A stretch of 64,000 nt of DNA from contig JAHBBC010000017.1 of the NCBI GenBank assembly GCA_019915015.1, positions 744,001 through 808,000 of the forward strand, given 5' to 3'. This DNA is from Auriscalpium vulgare (lineage: Eukaryota; Basidiomycota; Agaricomycetes; Russulales; Auriscalpiaceae). Within the stretch, counting starts at the first letter, position 1. Every line of letters begins with the position of its first letter. A program made the position numbers and the translations under genes. The notes beneath the pieces are model-generated. The model searched no databases, was not told the DNA's origin, and saw only the letters and a list, made by a program, of their open reading frames with translations. Of the stretch, positions 1 to 10,656 are shown piece by piece.

Positions 1-137
1 CCAGGCTGTCCGTCACGGAGCGTGGGGGTTGGAGAGGCATCTAGTGAGGGGTCGTCGCTTGGCTGTTGTGAGGGAGACGGCCTAGAAAGGGAGGGAGATG
101 GCCTGGATTGGGAAGGAGATCCAGGGAGAGAAGTCAT
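1..137 (-). CDS. Partial Pro/Ser-rich N-terminus running off the left edge
   Basis: An open frame reads leftwards from an ATG at 137 to the window edge, about 45 codons. It is rich in Ser and Pro, with short SPSQSRPSPS-like runs typical of a disordered fungal N-terminus. The sequence just upstream on this strand is almost pure pyrimidine (a TCC run), as is common in fungal 5' leaders. No domain is visible and the rest of the gene lies outside the window. It could be non-coding; the call rests on composition and leader context only. Confidence 0.35.
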   Translation of the reverse strand, partial: MTSLPGSPSQSRPSPSLSRPSPSQQPSDDPSLDASPTPTLRDGQP

Positions 138-147
138 GGCGGATTTG

Positions 148-173
148 GGAGGAGGAGGAGGAGGAGGAGGAGG
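148..173. repeat. (GGA)n microsatellite
   Basis: About eight uninterrupted GGA triplets. On the minus strand this is a TCC run lying directly before the putative start at 137, so it may be part of that gene's pyrimidine-rich leader. Confidence 0.8.
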
Positions 174-849
174 ATGCGGAAGGGGCGGGGGGAGGAAAGG
201 GCAGATGGAGATGCTGCCCTCCCGCCGTCGCACATTTCTTTTATGCGAGACTTACTGTAGGAGGGAGTCGGCGCGCCGACTCGACGTGATCATACTTCTC
301 CCTTCCGAGCGCGAAAGGCGCAACGATGCGAAGGCGCTGTTTAGTACGGCAAAACCATCTTGACGGATTCGGCCGCGGGTGTGACTTGAAAACAAGCCAA
401 TCAGCGCGTGCCGACAGATCGCGCGCTCCTGAACGGGCCGAGGATATTTCCGGAGGGTTCCCCCGCTTCCGGTCAGCTTGGAGGTGCAGATCGTCAACTT
501 CAACGCACCGAGTGCTGGGAAGACTCTTGAAATAGAATGTGAGCTGTGCATGCATGGAAAAAATCTCGCAGAACTCAACAAATGGAAAACATCGACTTGT
601 AAAGTCAGCGCGAGACTGCTGCGGAAGCGCCCGGGAGCTCGGATTGGTCAAAAATCGGGAGCGACCGTTTATTCCGAAAAAGGATTAGATGTGGGGACGT
701 TTCGGGTGCGGGACATGTCGGGCAGCGATGCCAGTGCCGTGGACCGATCTGCACGGAATCCGTGAGCAGGTTAGTCGGCGGCGGGGCCCGCCAAGAGTCA
801 AATGTCGCACACAACAATCGAATGATAACGAAAGGCAAAGCAAGATGCA
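174..849. other. Intergenic, no gene recognised
   Basis: Short overlapping frames only, none with a recognisable motif. It separates the left-edge gene from the 3' end of the dehydrogenase, so both minus-strand genes may use it as promoter and terminator space. Confidence 0.5.
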
Positions 850-1914
850 TTACTGTGATGCGGATGATTCGAAATTGTACTTTTGGCTCGCCTTGCGCTC
901 GACGAACGACGGCCAGAACCAATACAGCAACTGCGCCCAGCGGTAAAAGGCTGGATAGAACACGACCTTCTCGCGCGCGTCCACAGCACGCACGCACCGC
1001 GCGGCCACCGCGTCGACCGGCAGCCCGTGAGTCTGCGGGTTGGCCTCGCGGACGGTGCCCCCGTCAACAGCCGACGAGCGGAATGCGCCCTGCACGGTCG
1101 ACGGAAGGATATAGGAGAAGGCGACGGCGGGGTGCTCGATGGCGAGCGCTTGAAAGAGGAGCAGCGCCGCAGCTTTGCTAGAGGCGTAGATAGAGCGCGT
1201 AGGCGCGGGAATGGCGGCGGCGAGCGAGGAGATGAGAAGAATGGACGGAGAGAGGGATGTGCTAGAGAGTAGGGGTATCTGTATTGGGTCAGAGATCGTG
1301 AAGACAGTGGGGAGAAGATGCATGGTATGTGCTTACGAAGGTGACCGCGGAGAGCAGGGGTCCGACGTAGTTGACTTGCATGGCGGCAAGAGCAGCGTCG
1401 ACAGCTTTTTGGGAGCCCTGTGCTGTTGCCTTCCCGGAACCCTCGACCTCTGCGACCTCCAGGAGCGGACGGAGGGCAGACACGCCTGCAGACATGATCA
1501 CAGTGTCCAGACCCTGCCAAGCTGCACCCCGCGTCTTATGTAGCATCTCGACTAGCATGAACAACCCGGACACGCACATTTCTCCACAGCATCTCGCACC
1601 CTGATCATGTCCTCGGCGTTCGCGCAGTCTGCGACGACGCTTAGACTTCGCTCTTCACTTGCAGACGCCGCGACGCATTCTGCATGCACGGCAGCGAGCT
1701 CTCCTTGCCTACGGCTCACGATACACACGCGAGCCCCACGCTTTGCGTATATGACGGCAATATCCCGTCCGATTCCGCTGGATGCGCCGATGATCAAGAC
1801 ACGTTCTTGAGCTGGAGGAATGCGAAGGGGGCGGGATGGTCGGGATACTAGGCGCTTGTAGGCGAGAAAAATGGGGAGTGCGGCTGCGAGAGGCCAAATG
1901 TATGTCAAAGCCAT
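850..1914 (-). CDS. Membrane-anchored short-chain dehydrogenase/reductase
   Basis: Three exons: 1578-1914, 1337-1521 and 850-1278, joined by 56- and 58-nt introns that keep frame and give 316 residues. A hydrophobic N-terminal segment (ALTYIWPLAAALPIFLAY) suggests an ER membrane anchor. The classical SDR signatures follow in order: the NAD(P)-binding GASSGIG, an SAGVS motif after the central strand, and the catalytic YASSK. The start is the first ATG, placed directly before the hydrophobic segment. The anchor plus the C-terminal tail resemble the 3-ketodihydrosphingosine reductase / 11-beta-hydroxysteroid dehydrogenase group. The exact substrate cannot be read from sequence. Confidence 0.85.
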
Positions 1915-2374
1915 GATATCCAAGAGGACGCTGAAGTGTTCAGATGTTTAAAGATAGGCCAGTGGCCTCACTGCAAGCATAGGTGGAGAGTCGAGAGACG
2001 CGACAGACTCGATTGGACCGGATCCGCTCAAATCGAACATTTCTGGGTGAAGTCACCTAAAAGAGGCTCTAGTCGGCCTGCTGCCGCCGTGAGTCCGAGG
2101 TTCCCAAGTACTTTCAAGCACTAGCTTCCCTCCGACTCAATTCATCCCCTACAAAATTTGCGCTCCAGATGCAGGATTTGGCACCTTTGCGAAGCGTACA
2201 TCATCGTCATGCCCTCGGCCACAGAACCAACTCACGAGCTTTGTCGGCTGAATTCGTCGAATTCGAAGATGGCATACGAGCCATTTTGAGCTCTTCCCAT
2301 GCGCGCGAACGAATGCCGTTCATTTGGACTCCCCAGACAGGACAGGCCATTCAAACTTCCACCTATCCACCACC
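1915..2374. promoter_or_regulatory. Divergent intergenic region
   Basis: About 460 bp between the divergently transcribed dehydrogenase (minus) and phosphatase-like gene (plus), so it should carry both promoters. I see no convincing TATA box. The stretch before 2374 is C/A-rich, typical of a fungal leader. Confidence 0.5.
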
Positions 2375-2918
2375 ATGTCCGCCCCCAAGATTCCTGCATG
2401 GGCTACCGGCTTCCCGCCACCACGCGCGACACCACCTAAGATCAGCACGGAACACCTCGTCGAGATGATGAAGACCCAGACCGCAGGCGTGGACTACGTT
2501 GTCGTCGACGTTCGTCGCACCGACATCGAGGTACTCCACGGTCCTCCGCTCCGCATATGCACCCTGCTGACCATGTCCGCCTAATCAGGCCCTGATAAAG
2601 GGTGCCATCAACCTCCCTGCTCAAACGTTCTACCAGACACTCCCCACCCTCCTCCCGATCCTCTCGCGGATCCCGAAGGTCATCTTTCACTGCCAGAGCT
2701 CCGCCGGGCGGGGCCCGCGCTGCGCGGGCTGGTACGCCGACGCTCTCCCCGCCGACGCGCGCTCGGAGTCGCTCATCCTCGAGGGCGGAATCAAGGCCTG
2801 GCTCGAGAAGTTTGCAGGAGATGCGGAGATGACGACGGCCGCGCCGCATGCGGGCGCAGACTATGCCCCGCTCACGCTGGAGCCAGCGGTAACTGAGGCG
2901 TTGAAGACGGCGGCCTAG
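2375..2918 (+). CDS. Cdc25/rhodanese-family small phosphatase (arsenate-reductase type)
   Basis: Two exons, 2375-2530 and 2589-2918, with a 58-nt GT-AG intron between complete codons, give 161 residues. The protein is essentially one rhodanese domain: a VVVDVRRTD strand near residues 45-52, a GAINLPAQ turn, and the active-site loop HCQSSAGR, which fits the Cys-x5-Arg signature of Cdc25 catalytic domains. A GGIKAWLEKF helix closes the domain. The length matches small fungal Cdc25-like phosphatases and Acr2-type arsenate reductases (Ych1/Ibp1 class), which are single-domain soluble enzymes. In vivo substrate is unknown; phosphotyrosine phosphatase or arsenate/antimonate reductase activity are both possible. 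Confidence 0.88.
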
Positions 2919-3107
2919 TGGGTGGAAGGTGTATACGTTGTGGGATTCGAAATGATAGATAGGACCAGGATAGGTGCGTGGTCCAGCGTGCCTTGCTCGT
3001 ATCGTTGTTGACGGGTCGCGTTCCAGGAAAAGCCATGTCATATTGAAGAACAGACTACTTTTTGCATACCTATCTGCCGTCTGACTGACGTGGTTACGTT
3101 CTGGTGA

Positions 3108-4582
3108 CTACGCGGTAACGACCTGGTATGGCACGGGCCCATCGATGTGCATGCTATCGACGACTCCACCAGTCTCCCGCGCGTGCGCCTTGAGCCGCTC
3201 GACCTCCTGCATGATCATCGCGTCCTTTCCCGCCCGCGTCGTAGGCGTATACCGGCGGCGTGCACCAGTGATCTGCCAGTCCGGCAGCGCCTCCACTCCA
3301 AGGGTTCGCAGGATCTTCTGCTCTACTAACGACTGTCATTTCATTCGCAGGCGCATCAAATTGATCAGTGCCGAACAGATCGCCAGGGTCCTCTGCGACG
3401 CACGTATGAGCCGCGGTCGGCGCGGTTGAGATCAAGGGCCGCGGCGAGCGTGACGGGCGGGTTCGTGATGAAGCGCGGGATGCGCAGGTGGTTCTTTGAC
3501 GCGGAGTGCGGCATGAAGTGGTGCAGGATGATGACATCGCCCGCCTTGCCCGTCAACTATATACAATGCAAGGTAAGCTGTCACAGCCTATTGCTAGGAT
3601 CCTCTCGTGCTCACCTCCACGAATTCAGAACAATGCTGGATATCGCATATCCCGCGACTCCCATCCGCGTCTGTAGGCATTTTCGTTGAATCGATGCCCT
3701 CAGGGTGCTTGTACAGGCTTGAATGGGCTCGGTCAGCATATTTAAAAATGTCTAGGACCAGTGCGCACAAGTTTACGACGTTGGCAATCCCGTCGGGCGC
3801 GATCCACGTACCACCCGCTCGCGGGGCAATGTCGTTGAAGAGCACGATGAGCTGCACCGCTTGCTCGCCAGAGTCGAGGAAGTGGGTGAACCTGCAGGAC
3901 GCGGCGCGCAGGTGAGCAATGTATGCTTCGTCGATTATGTGCGAGCGAGGCATGCTGACCAGTCTCCGTCTCTTCAGATAGCCCAGATGAGACGCGCGAT
4001 CAGCAGATGAGGAGCGGACACGGACAGTTGGCGTACATGTGCCAGTTCCCGAAGTCTTTAGGGAGGATATCGCGCTGCGAACGAGCATCGAATAGAAGAC
4101 TTGCGGTGACAGAGGAGTGCGTGCGTACTGTTTCCCATTCCTCTGTGCCGAGGTTGACGATGAGACTATCTCCGCAGCTCTCGAAAAGCGTCTTGTCTAT
4201 GCGCTCCTCGCCGCCCACGATCTCGCCTGTGCAAACATCACAACACTGCAATCGTCCCTTTGGCACAAAACTACCTACAGATTGCCGCCCAAGCTTTGGG
4301 CATGAACTCGGCGGTTGGGATCTGGCGATGGCGCGGCATGTGGATCTGCGACTGCGTCAATATCCTACCGCGCGCCTGCGAACACACTGGCCTGCTCACC
4401 TTCTCCTTCTGCCAGGTGCTTTTGTCATCCGGGTCGTAGCCCAGGCGGACCCACACGTTCTCTGAGAAGTGCGCGATGTTGGCGGGCGGGACGCCGCCCT
4501 CGATGCGCACCCAGCCGTGCTCGAGGAACTGGGCGCGCTGGGAGGGCGTCAGGGCGGGGGGAGTTGGGGTGGTGGGTGCCAT
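3108..4582 (-). CDS. Phytanoyl-CoA dioxygenase (PhyH)-like Fe(II)/2-oxoglutarate oxygenase
   Basis: Starts at ATG 4582. The first exons are 4400-4582, 4279-4351, 4129-4226 and 4037-4074, then a 12-nt exon at 3960-3971, then a long exon from 3891; more exons follow down to the stop at 3108. Joined, the core reads GNWHIDGDWFTHFLDS, giving the H-x-D iron ligands of the PhyH fold. Later segments include a glycine-rich GGTWIAPDG turn and HFMPHSASKNHLRIPR, which carries the distal His and the 2-oxoglutarate-binding Arg. The C-terminus LGVEALPDWQITGARR is typical of basidiomycete members. Similar proteins act on small molecules, sometimes in secondary metabolism; the substrate here is unknown. Without the 12-nt exon the metal-binding Asp would be missing. 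Confidence 0.82.
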
Positions 4583-4899
4583 CGATACAGCATTGTCTGA
4601 GGATGGAAGGGTGCTATTTATGTAGTGGAAACGCGTGACGCGTGACGTTGGGGAAGAAGGCGACGAGGCGGCAGTCTGGGAGCGCTCGGTACTGCACATG
4701 GATGTGGCCGTAAGGTAATGGTGTACATTTTCTCTGCAAGGCAGCACTCTACCTTCCTCTGCGCTTGCGAAGGGATGTTCTGCTACACATGTGTTTAAGG
4801 CGGCCTGCTCAGTAACTTTGGGCCGCACTGGATTTCTTTCATACATGAGTATCTCCGCATACACAGAGAAGCAGGGATTGAAATGAAGCACTGCATAGA

Positions 4900-5215
4900 T
4901 ACAATCGCGCACACTCCCGGTCCTCAGGCGACCTTCGAGGCATGTAACCGTACGAATCGAAATGAAGGATAATGAATGCCGTAGACATCGCGCACACTCC
5001 CGGTCCACAGGCGACCTTCGAGGCATGTAACAGTACGAATGGAGAGGAAGGATAATGAATACCGTAGCCATCGCGCGCACTCCCAGTCCACAGGCGACCT
5101 TCGAGGGATGTAACCATAAGAACAAACCGAGATGGAGCATAAACATATCGCGTGCACTCCCGGCCCAGCAGGCGACCTTCGGGCCATTCTGAATCCGAGT
5201 AAATCAAGCACCGTA
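4900..5215. repeat. Four-copy 77-83 bp minisatellite
   Basis: The core CACTCCCGGTCCACAGGCGA recurs four times, with spacings of 83, 83 and 77 bp. Each unit continues with a GACCTTCGAGGCATGTAAC-like block and an A/T-richer tail. The array ends a few bases before the stop codon of coiled-coil gene A. An equivalent three-unit array lies behind copy B, and traces remain behind copy C, so it travels with the duplicated segment as its 3' flank. Confidence 0.88.
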
Positions 5216-5217
5216 AC

Positions 5218-8200
5218 CTAGAAGACCATGGGATTCCGCCTCGTCTGGCGTAGAGAGAGATTCGTAACACTGAAAAGCGCAGGTCGGTCGATAGAGATCG
5301 CGAGTTTGCTGGGAGATGCGGGTGTCCAGGATGAAGAGAGAGAGTAGTCGTATTTGTGCTCAGGAGACGGGAAGCCGGATGGCTTGCGGGGGCTGCTGGT
5401 CGCATCCGATGGAAGACCTGCTGCAAACTCAGACCAGGTCGGTGCCTCGGGTGGACGGGCCACACGGCGGGCGACATCTGCAGAACAGCAGACACGTAAG
5501 TGAGTGCTCTCGAGGAACCTGGCAAGTGACGTACCAGAAGCGCTATGCTTATGGCCTACTGGCCTGGGAATGCGCGAGGCCACCCTGCGCGGGCATGTGA
5601 GAACGGGCTTTGATCGCGAGGCGCGAGCGGGCTTCGGTTTCCCTGGGATCAGCTCGTACGTGCTCGGATCCGGCCATCGGGCGCGCTCCATCGCTTTGAG
5701 AGTCTCCAGGTTCACTGATCCACTCGATGCGGTGAAGGAAGGGGACGGGAGCGACGGAAGAGAGACGTTGAAGAGGGCGGAGAGGGTCGATTCGGTCGTG
5801 GTCAAGTGTCCGAGCTCTCGCAGGGGAGAGCGCGTGGCGAGATGCTTTGGTGCTGCCGGCAGAAGGAAGAGCTGAGAGTTCGACGATGACGAGACGATGC
5901 TATTGGGCGAAATGCGAGGCATTGTCGGGCGACCGGAGTCGAAGGAGGGTGAGGACGGATGAGATGTGACCGAAGCCTCGATGACCAGGACGACGGGTGG
6001 CGATGGCGACCTAAGACTATCAGGCGCTGCGAGAGGAGTCTTGGCTGGAAACTTGTCCTGGATGGGGAGGAAGCACGCGATGCTTGCGAGGGATGAGTTT
6101 GACGGAAACTCTATGTCCGCCAAACGTGGATGGAAACTGGACAACGCGAGCGCCAACAGTCCGCTGGTCGATTTCGACGCAGTGCTTTGGACTGCAAAGG
6201 ATAGAGGATACTGTGAGCCGCGAAGGTCACCGAGGATGTGAAAGAACACGTACCCGTCTCGCTCTCGCGCTTCGTCGCGGCCATCAGATCCCTCGCGATC
6301 GCAGCTTCGTCCTCAACCTCTGCGAGTTTCTCCACCAGTCGTTTCTTCTCGAGCGCCATCTGCGCCTTCTCAGTCACCATCTGCTGCAACTCCTCCACTG
6401 TCTGCTTCACCATCCCCATCGCCTGCAGGAAGTCCTGCAAAAGGTCGCTCCTGCCCACTTCTGCATCGTCGAGCTGTCCTCGAAGCATCTCAATCTCGAC
6501 CTTCTGACTGCACACCGTCGTCGCCAGGTCCTCTTGGTCCAGTCCAACCAGTCTCAGCGAGCTGGTGATCACGACGTCATCGACGCGAGCCGTTTCCTCC
6601 ATTGCTGCCTCGATACGCTCCAATTTGTCCTCGAGATCCTCGATGTACGCCGCGTCATCGGCGCGCTCCCACTCGAGATCGGCGATGCGCTCGCGAAGCT
6701 CGTCTACGAGCGCCATCGGCGCAGCGGCGGGCGACTCGCAGGTCTCGGCTGAAATGTTGCGTTCGCGAATGAAACTGGCGGGTGCCGATGGGCCAAAGAA
6801 ATCGCTGTCGGTGGAAGTGGAAGCATGAAGCGAAGTGTCGTAGTTGGCCAGCGCAGGGAACAAAACATCCATGCGCCCAGCCAATGGGCTCGACCCGGGG
6901 CTGTAGCACGAGGGACTCGATGCGACGGAGTGCGCGGACTGAGGTGAGGGCGTCGCATGGTAGTTTGTGAGCCATCGGTCCACCATCGCAGAGATCGGCG
7001 TGCACGGGCAGTCCTCATCGTAGGCAACCTCCTCCACCGGGCCCAGCTCCTCCACCGTCAGCTCCGGCACCGGGGCCCGTGTTGGCTGAACGTCCGCTGC
7101 AAGTTTGAGGTCGTCGACGAGATCCTTGACAGCGCCGCCGAGCGTGGCAACCGCCCACTGCGCCGAATCCTCCTTGCTGATAAGAAGCGCCTCGAGCTCC
7201 TGCACGTCCTCGGCAGCTTGCCGCCTGACTGCGATGAGCTGTTGCTGGACGTCGAGGAGCTGCGCGCTGAGCGTGCCGATAGTCGCATCCTGTTCTGCTG
7301 CCGAGATGCGGGCGCTGCGAAGAGCCTGATAGAGCTCGCCGCGGAGCTTGACGGTCTCCCGATCGAAGGTAGCAGCCTCATCCTGCGCCATGGTCAATGC
7401 GCCCCGGACACGCGCTAGCTCCGTTTGAAGTGCACCAGACGCCAGGCTAAGGCTGGAGATCGTCGCCTCCGAGGCCTGGCGGTGATGCTCAACGCCGGCT
7501 TCGGCATCTGCAAGCGCGGCTCGAAGTTCGGTGGCTTGCTGCTCGCTGTCGAATGCGGCTTGCTGTGCATTGCGGAGCTGCTCGTCGCGGGCATGGATGG
7601 TGGCGCTCAGTTCGTCATCCCGGATGTCCTGGGTCTCCAATTGGATACGAAGGGCAATTTCATGCGACTGCATATCCGCGATGGTGGCGTTCAGCTGTTC
7701 TACGACGCGCGATTGGCGATCGGCGTCATCGCGCGCGGCCCGAAGCAACCCGGCTTGCGCGTCAAAGTCGAGGGCGAGCTCGAGCCGCTCGTTCTTCGCT
7801 GCCTCGGCTTGTGTCGTCATTTGCCGGATGAGCGACTCCTGTTGGCGGCTTTGCTGCGCAAGCGTGTTCTTGTCGCTGCGCAGGCTTCGGATGGAGCTGT
7901 CGGAGAGCTGAGCATCGGCAATGCGGGCGGCCTGGAGTTGGGCGAGCTCGGCAGACTGGGCGAGTTCGCGCTTCTCAAAGTCCGCGAGTTGAGCCTTGAT
8001 CTGCGCATGGGATCGTCAGCGACGCTTCCTAGGCTCACGAGGATGCGGAGTACTAACCAAGGCATGCCCGCGGGCGTATGTTGCGGCAACTCGCACGAGC
8101 ACAGTCACTAGAATGACGACGAGGACGCCTGCGAGCTGAGGAGGACTGGTCAGGAAGTGGCTCACAGTCGCAGCTCGACGACGTACGAGAGCAGCGGCGT

Positions 8201-8564
8201 AGGGCTGGACATGTTCGAGGATGCTGGACTCTGACTGGCGGTGGTCGCGGGGCTGGAGATTGAGGGCGGCGGGCGCCGTTTCCGCCTGGGCAACAGCGTG
8301 TCCGCTGGATGGCTGCGGTGCGTTGACAACCTCGACGACCTCCCATGAGCTGGAGGGCAGCGGGTCGACTATGGCAACTGGGAGCGAGCCGGGGAAGGCG
8401 ACCGGGGTCGATTCGATGTGGGCGGGGGCGGCTGGCAGAAGACTGATGCGAGGACGTCCGCCGAGGGTGAGGCAATCGCGGAAGTGTTGGTGAATGTGGT
8501 TGATGGGGCCGCCGAGCTTGAGAAGCTGCACGGCGGCGACGATGTAGAAAAGCGCGAAGAGCAT
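5218..8564 (-). CDS. Copy A: two-membrane-segment coiled-coil protein of a local segmental family
   Basis: Four exons, 8058-8564, 6254-8000, 5535-6191 and 5218-5477, with introns of 57, 62 and 57 nt in compatible phases, give 1,056 residues. The start is the ATG opening an N-terminal hydrophobic segment (residues 2-16). A second membrane segment spans about 144-164 (LAGVLVVILVTVLVRVAATY). Residues about 170-475 are Glu/Gln/Ala-rich heptads predicted to form a long coiled coil. A Ser/Pro/acidic linker follows, then a second coil at about 595-745, and a Ser/Pro-rich tail with no known domain. The layout suggests a membrane-tethered oligomeric scaffold, but I recognise no family. Copy B is nearly the same. 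The gene looks intact, with no stop or shift in about 3.2 kb of coding sequence. Confidence 0.8.
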
Positions 8565-9330
8565 GATGGGAGTTTGGTGATGTGTGTGTATGAGGAAGAG
8601 AAGGAGAGAGGCAGGGAGCGGCTGGCTATAGGCCAGATGACGTACGGCGAGGCTGACCGGCACCGTCCATGCATTCCAATGCCCAGTTTGTCCTCGCGGG
8701 CTCGTGGAGTCGGTTATCGATGCAGTGGTCTTTTGTCGATGCAGAGCGTCGTGGAGGGTGACATTCCTTACGCTCATCCTCTCGACTCATTGGGAGGCCA
8801 GCATCCGGCTTTGTGACTGTTGACCAAATATGCGGCAGGCCTTGGTGCGACGGTTGTGCACTGAGCACAGTCATCAGAACGCGGATATTCGGATAGGGCG
8901 CCGGGGATCTTGTAGGTGTCGGTGAGCACAATATGTCTCAACGACTGTCCTGGATCGGAAAGTTAGGTGCGCCACGAGGATCATCCACGAAGACGAACGT
9001 ACTGCGTGTGGCGGGGGAAGGTACGCCATACGCCAGTCTCGATCAACCCTCATCGGCCGCGTTCAGCCTGCTTCAATCAAACCACTGGTGGGTTCCCGGA
9101 ATTCCGGCCGTTCATGGAGGTGCGCGTCTAGAGGCTGGAGGGACAGGAGGTGGAGCTTAGAGATGTACGTGAAAGTCTGTCGAACGAAAATCGTTAGCTG
9201 CGTGCGGAGAAAGCGTCGACAAAACACGCACTATATGATGTCTTCACTGTAGAGCAGGTTCGCCACTCGCATGGACTTGCACGGTACCCAGTCGCGTGCA
9301 TATACTCAACAGTAAGTATGCGCGAAGTCA
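8565..9330. repeat. Duplicated 5' flank of coiled-coil gene A
   Basis: This non-coding stretch upstream of gene A is recognisably similar to 31865-32620 (upstream of copy B) and 62600-63115 (upstream of copy C). Shared blocks include CATCGGCCGCGTTCAGCCTG near 9053 and 32373, and GGAGGTGGAGCTTAGAGATG near 9145 and 62951. A pyrimidine-rich leader precedes the start codon, and a CTATAG/CATATAG element about 70-80 bp upstream is conserved between A and B, possibly the promoter core. It marks the outer limit of the duplicated unit. Confidence 0.7.
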
Positions 9331-10495
9331 TCCATCTGCTGAAAACGTTGACGAGCATTGCACTGCAGATGGCACAGTCCGAGTACAGCCTATGGGTGAG
9401 ACGAAGCCTTGTAATCAAATTTTCTGTGGCGCAGGTCCGCATGTCGAGACTCGATAGCTGTGGGCGAGCCTGAGTACGGAAGGCAAGGGGCTAACGATAC
9501 ACGGCACTCTGTCCCGCAAGACTGAGACCTATAAAAGCTTCAGCGATGGTATGGTTGAGACACGAATGAGCGAGGACGAACAAATGTCTATGGCATCCGC
9601 GAAACTGCCCTTGGCAGACCTCCTCCATTGTTCCTCCTTGTTCCAGGAGTAGCAGATGACGAGAATTGCGTGGGGTGACCTGGAGGATCTGGTGCGAATG
9701 CATCGTGGTAGACAGCTTGTATGGTCACTGCCCTAGTCAGTACTCAGTACTCAGTACTTGAAGTTGAGCCGCAGCAGGCTCGCTCAGCCTCGCTCGCGGC
9801 GACGACGGATGAGCGCCGCCCGGACGATGCCGACTGGCCGGCCGCCGGCGCCTCATTCAATCCGCCCTCCTTCACCGACAATTGAACGTCAATACGATTG
9901 CGATGCGAATCCCACCAACTCGCACCGTCGAACAGCCGAGTCTTCCCCACTGCCACTGTCCATTACCTTTTGACATCGACCCCCTCTGGATTCGAGACAT
10001 CTTTCAATGTCGCATGGTGCAGCGGCTCGACCAAGGCTCGACGCCGTCCATGTACTCGTCTGTATCGAGTGTTTGTACTAATCAGCTGCCTAGCTCTGTC
10101 ATTTCCTCAGCTCATCGCCTTCTGTTATAGACTAGACCAAGTCCAATTATTAGTGCAATGCTGGACGACAGGTAAGAAGGAAATTGCATTGCATAGGATA
10201 TGAGATTCGCCTTCGGAATCAGCCTCTGATTGCATGTTGCTGGTACAGTCATGGGAGTTCATAGAACGTGTGGAGCCTAGCCTTCCCGAGCTGATCCCCT
10301 AATCTCGTCCTCGATGTTCGCGTTCGCTTCAACGCCATCCACATGCAGCGCTTGGGGGGGATTACCTTCGTTTGAAGCTTCGTAGGCATTCATCTCTCTT
10401 TCATGATCACCTTTCACTAATCGGCCCCTGCATGTATCCTCAAAAGTATCCTCGTGCATCTGCAACTCTATATGCCGACACGCAAGGCAGACCTG
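9331..10495. other. Intergenic, no gene recognised
   Basis: Only short frames without motifs. The sequence just before 10496 forms the putative promoter of the amine-oxidase relic. Confidence 0.5.
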
Positions 10496-10502
10496 TATAA
10501 AG
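10496..10502 (+). promoter_or_regulatory. Putative TATA box of the amine-oxidase relic
   Basis: TATAAAG lies 160 bp before the inferred start codon at 10657, in a plausible core-promoter setting. Confidence 0.45.
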
Positions 10503-10656
10503 AGGCTCCCAAGTTCAAACTGTCCGTCGTCGTTTTTGCCCTCTGCATAGGTTTGTATCATCCCGTCTTATCGCCCCCTTGCACTATCTCAACCAATGCT
10601 GTCATCTTAGTGTCGAAACACATCCGGTCATACCGTCTTGCAACGCATCCAACCTC

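Noticed and set aside
6084..7418. Long plus-strand open frames across coiled-coil gene A (also 29260-30715 in copy B)
   Set aside because: They are antisense shadows of a low-complexity, GC-rich coiled-coil exon. The minus-strand frame has splice sites, a start and conserved intron positions.
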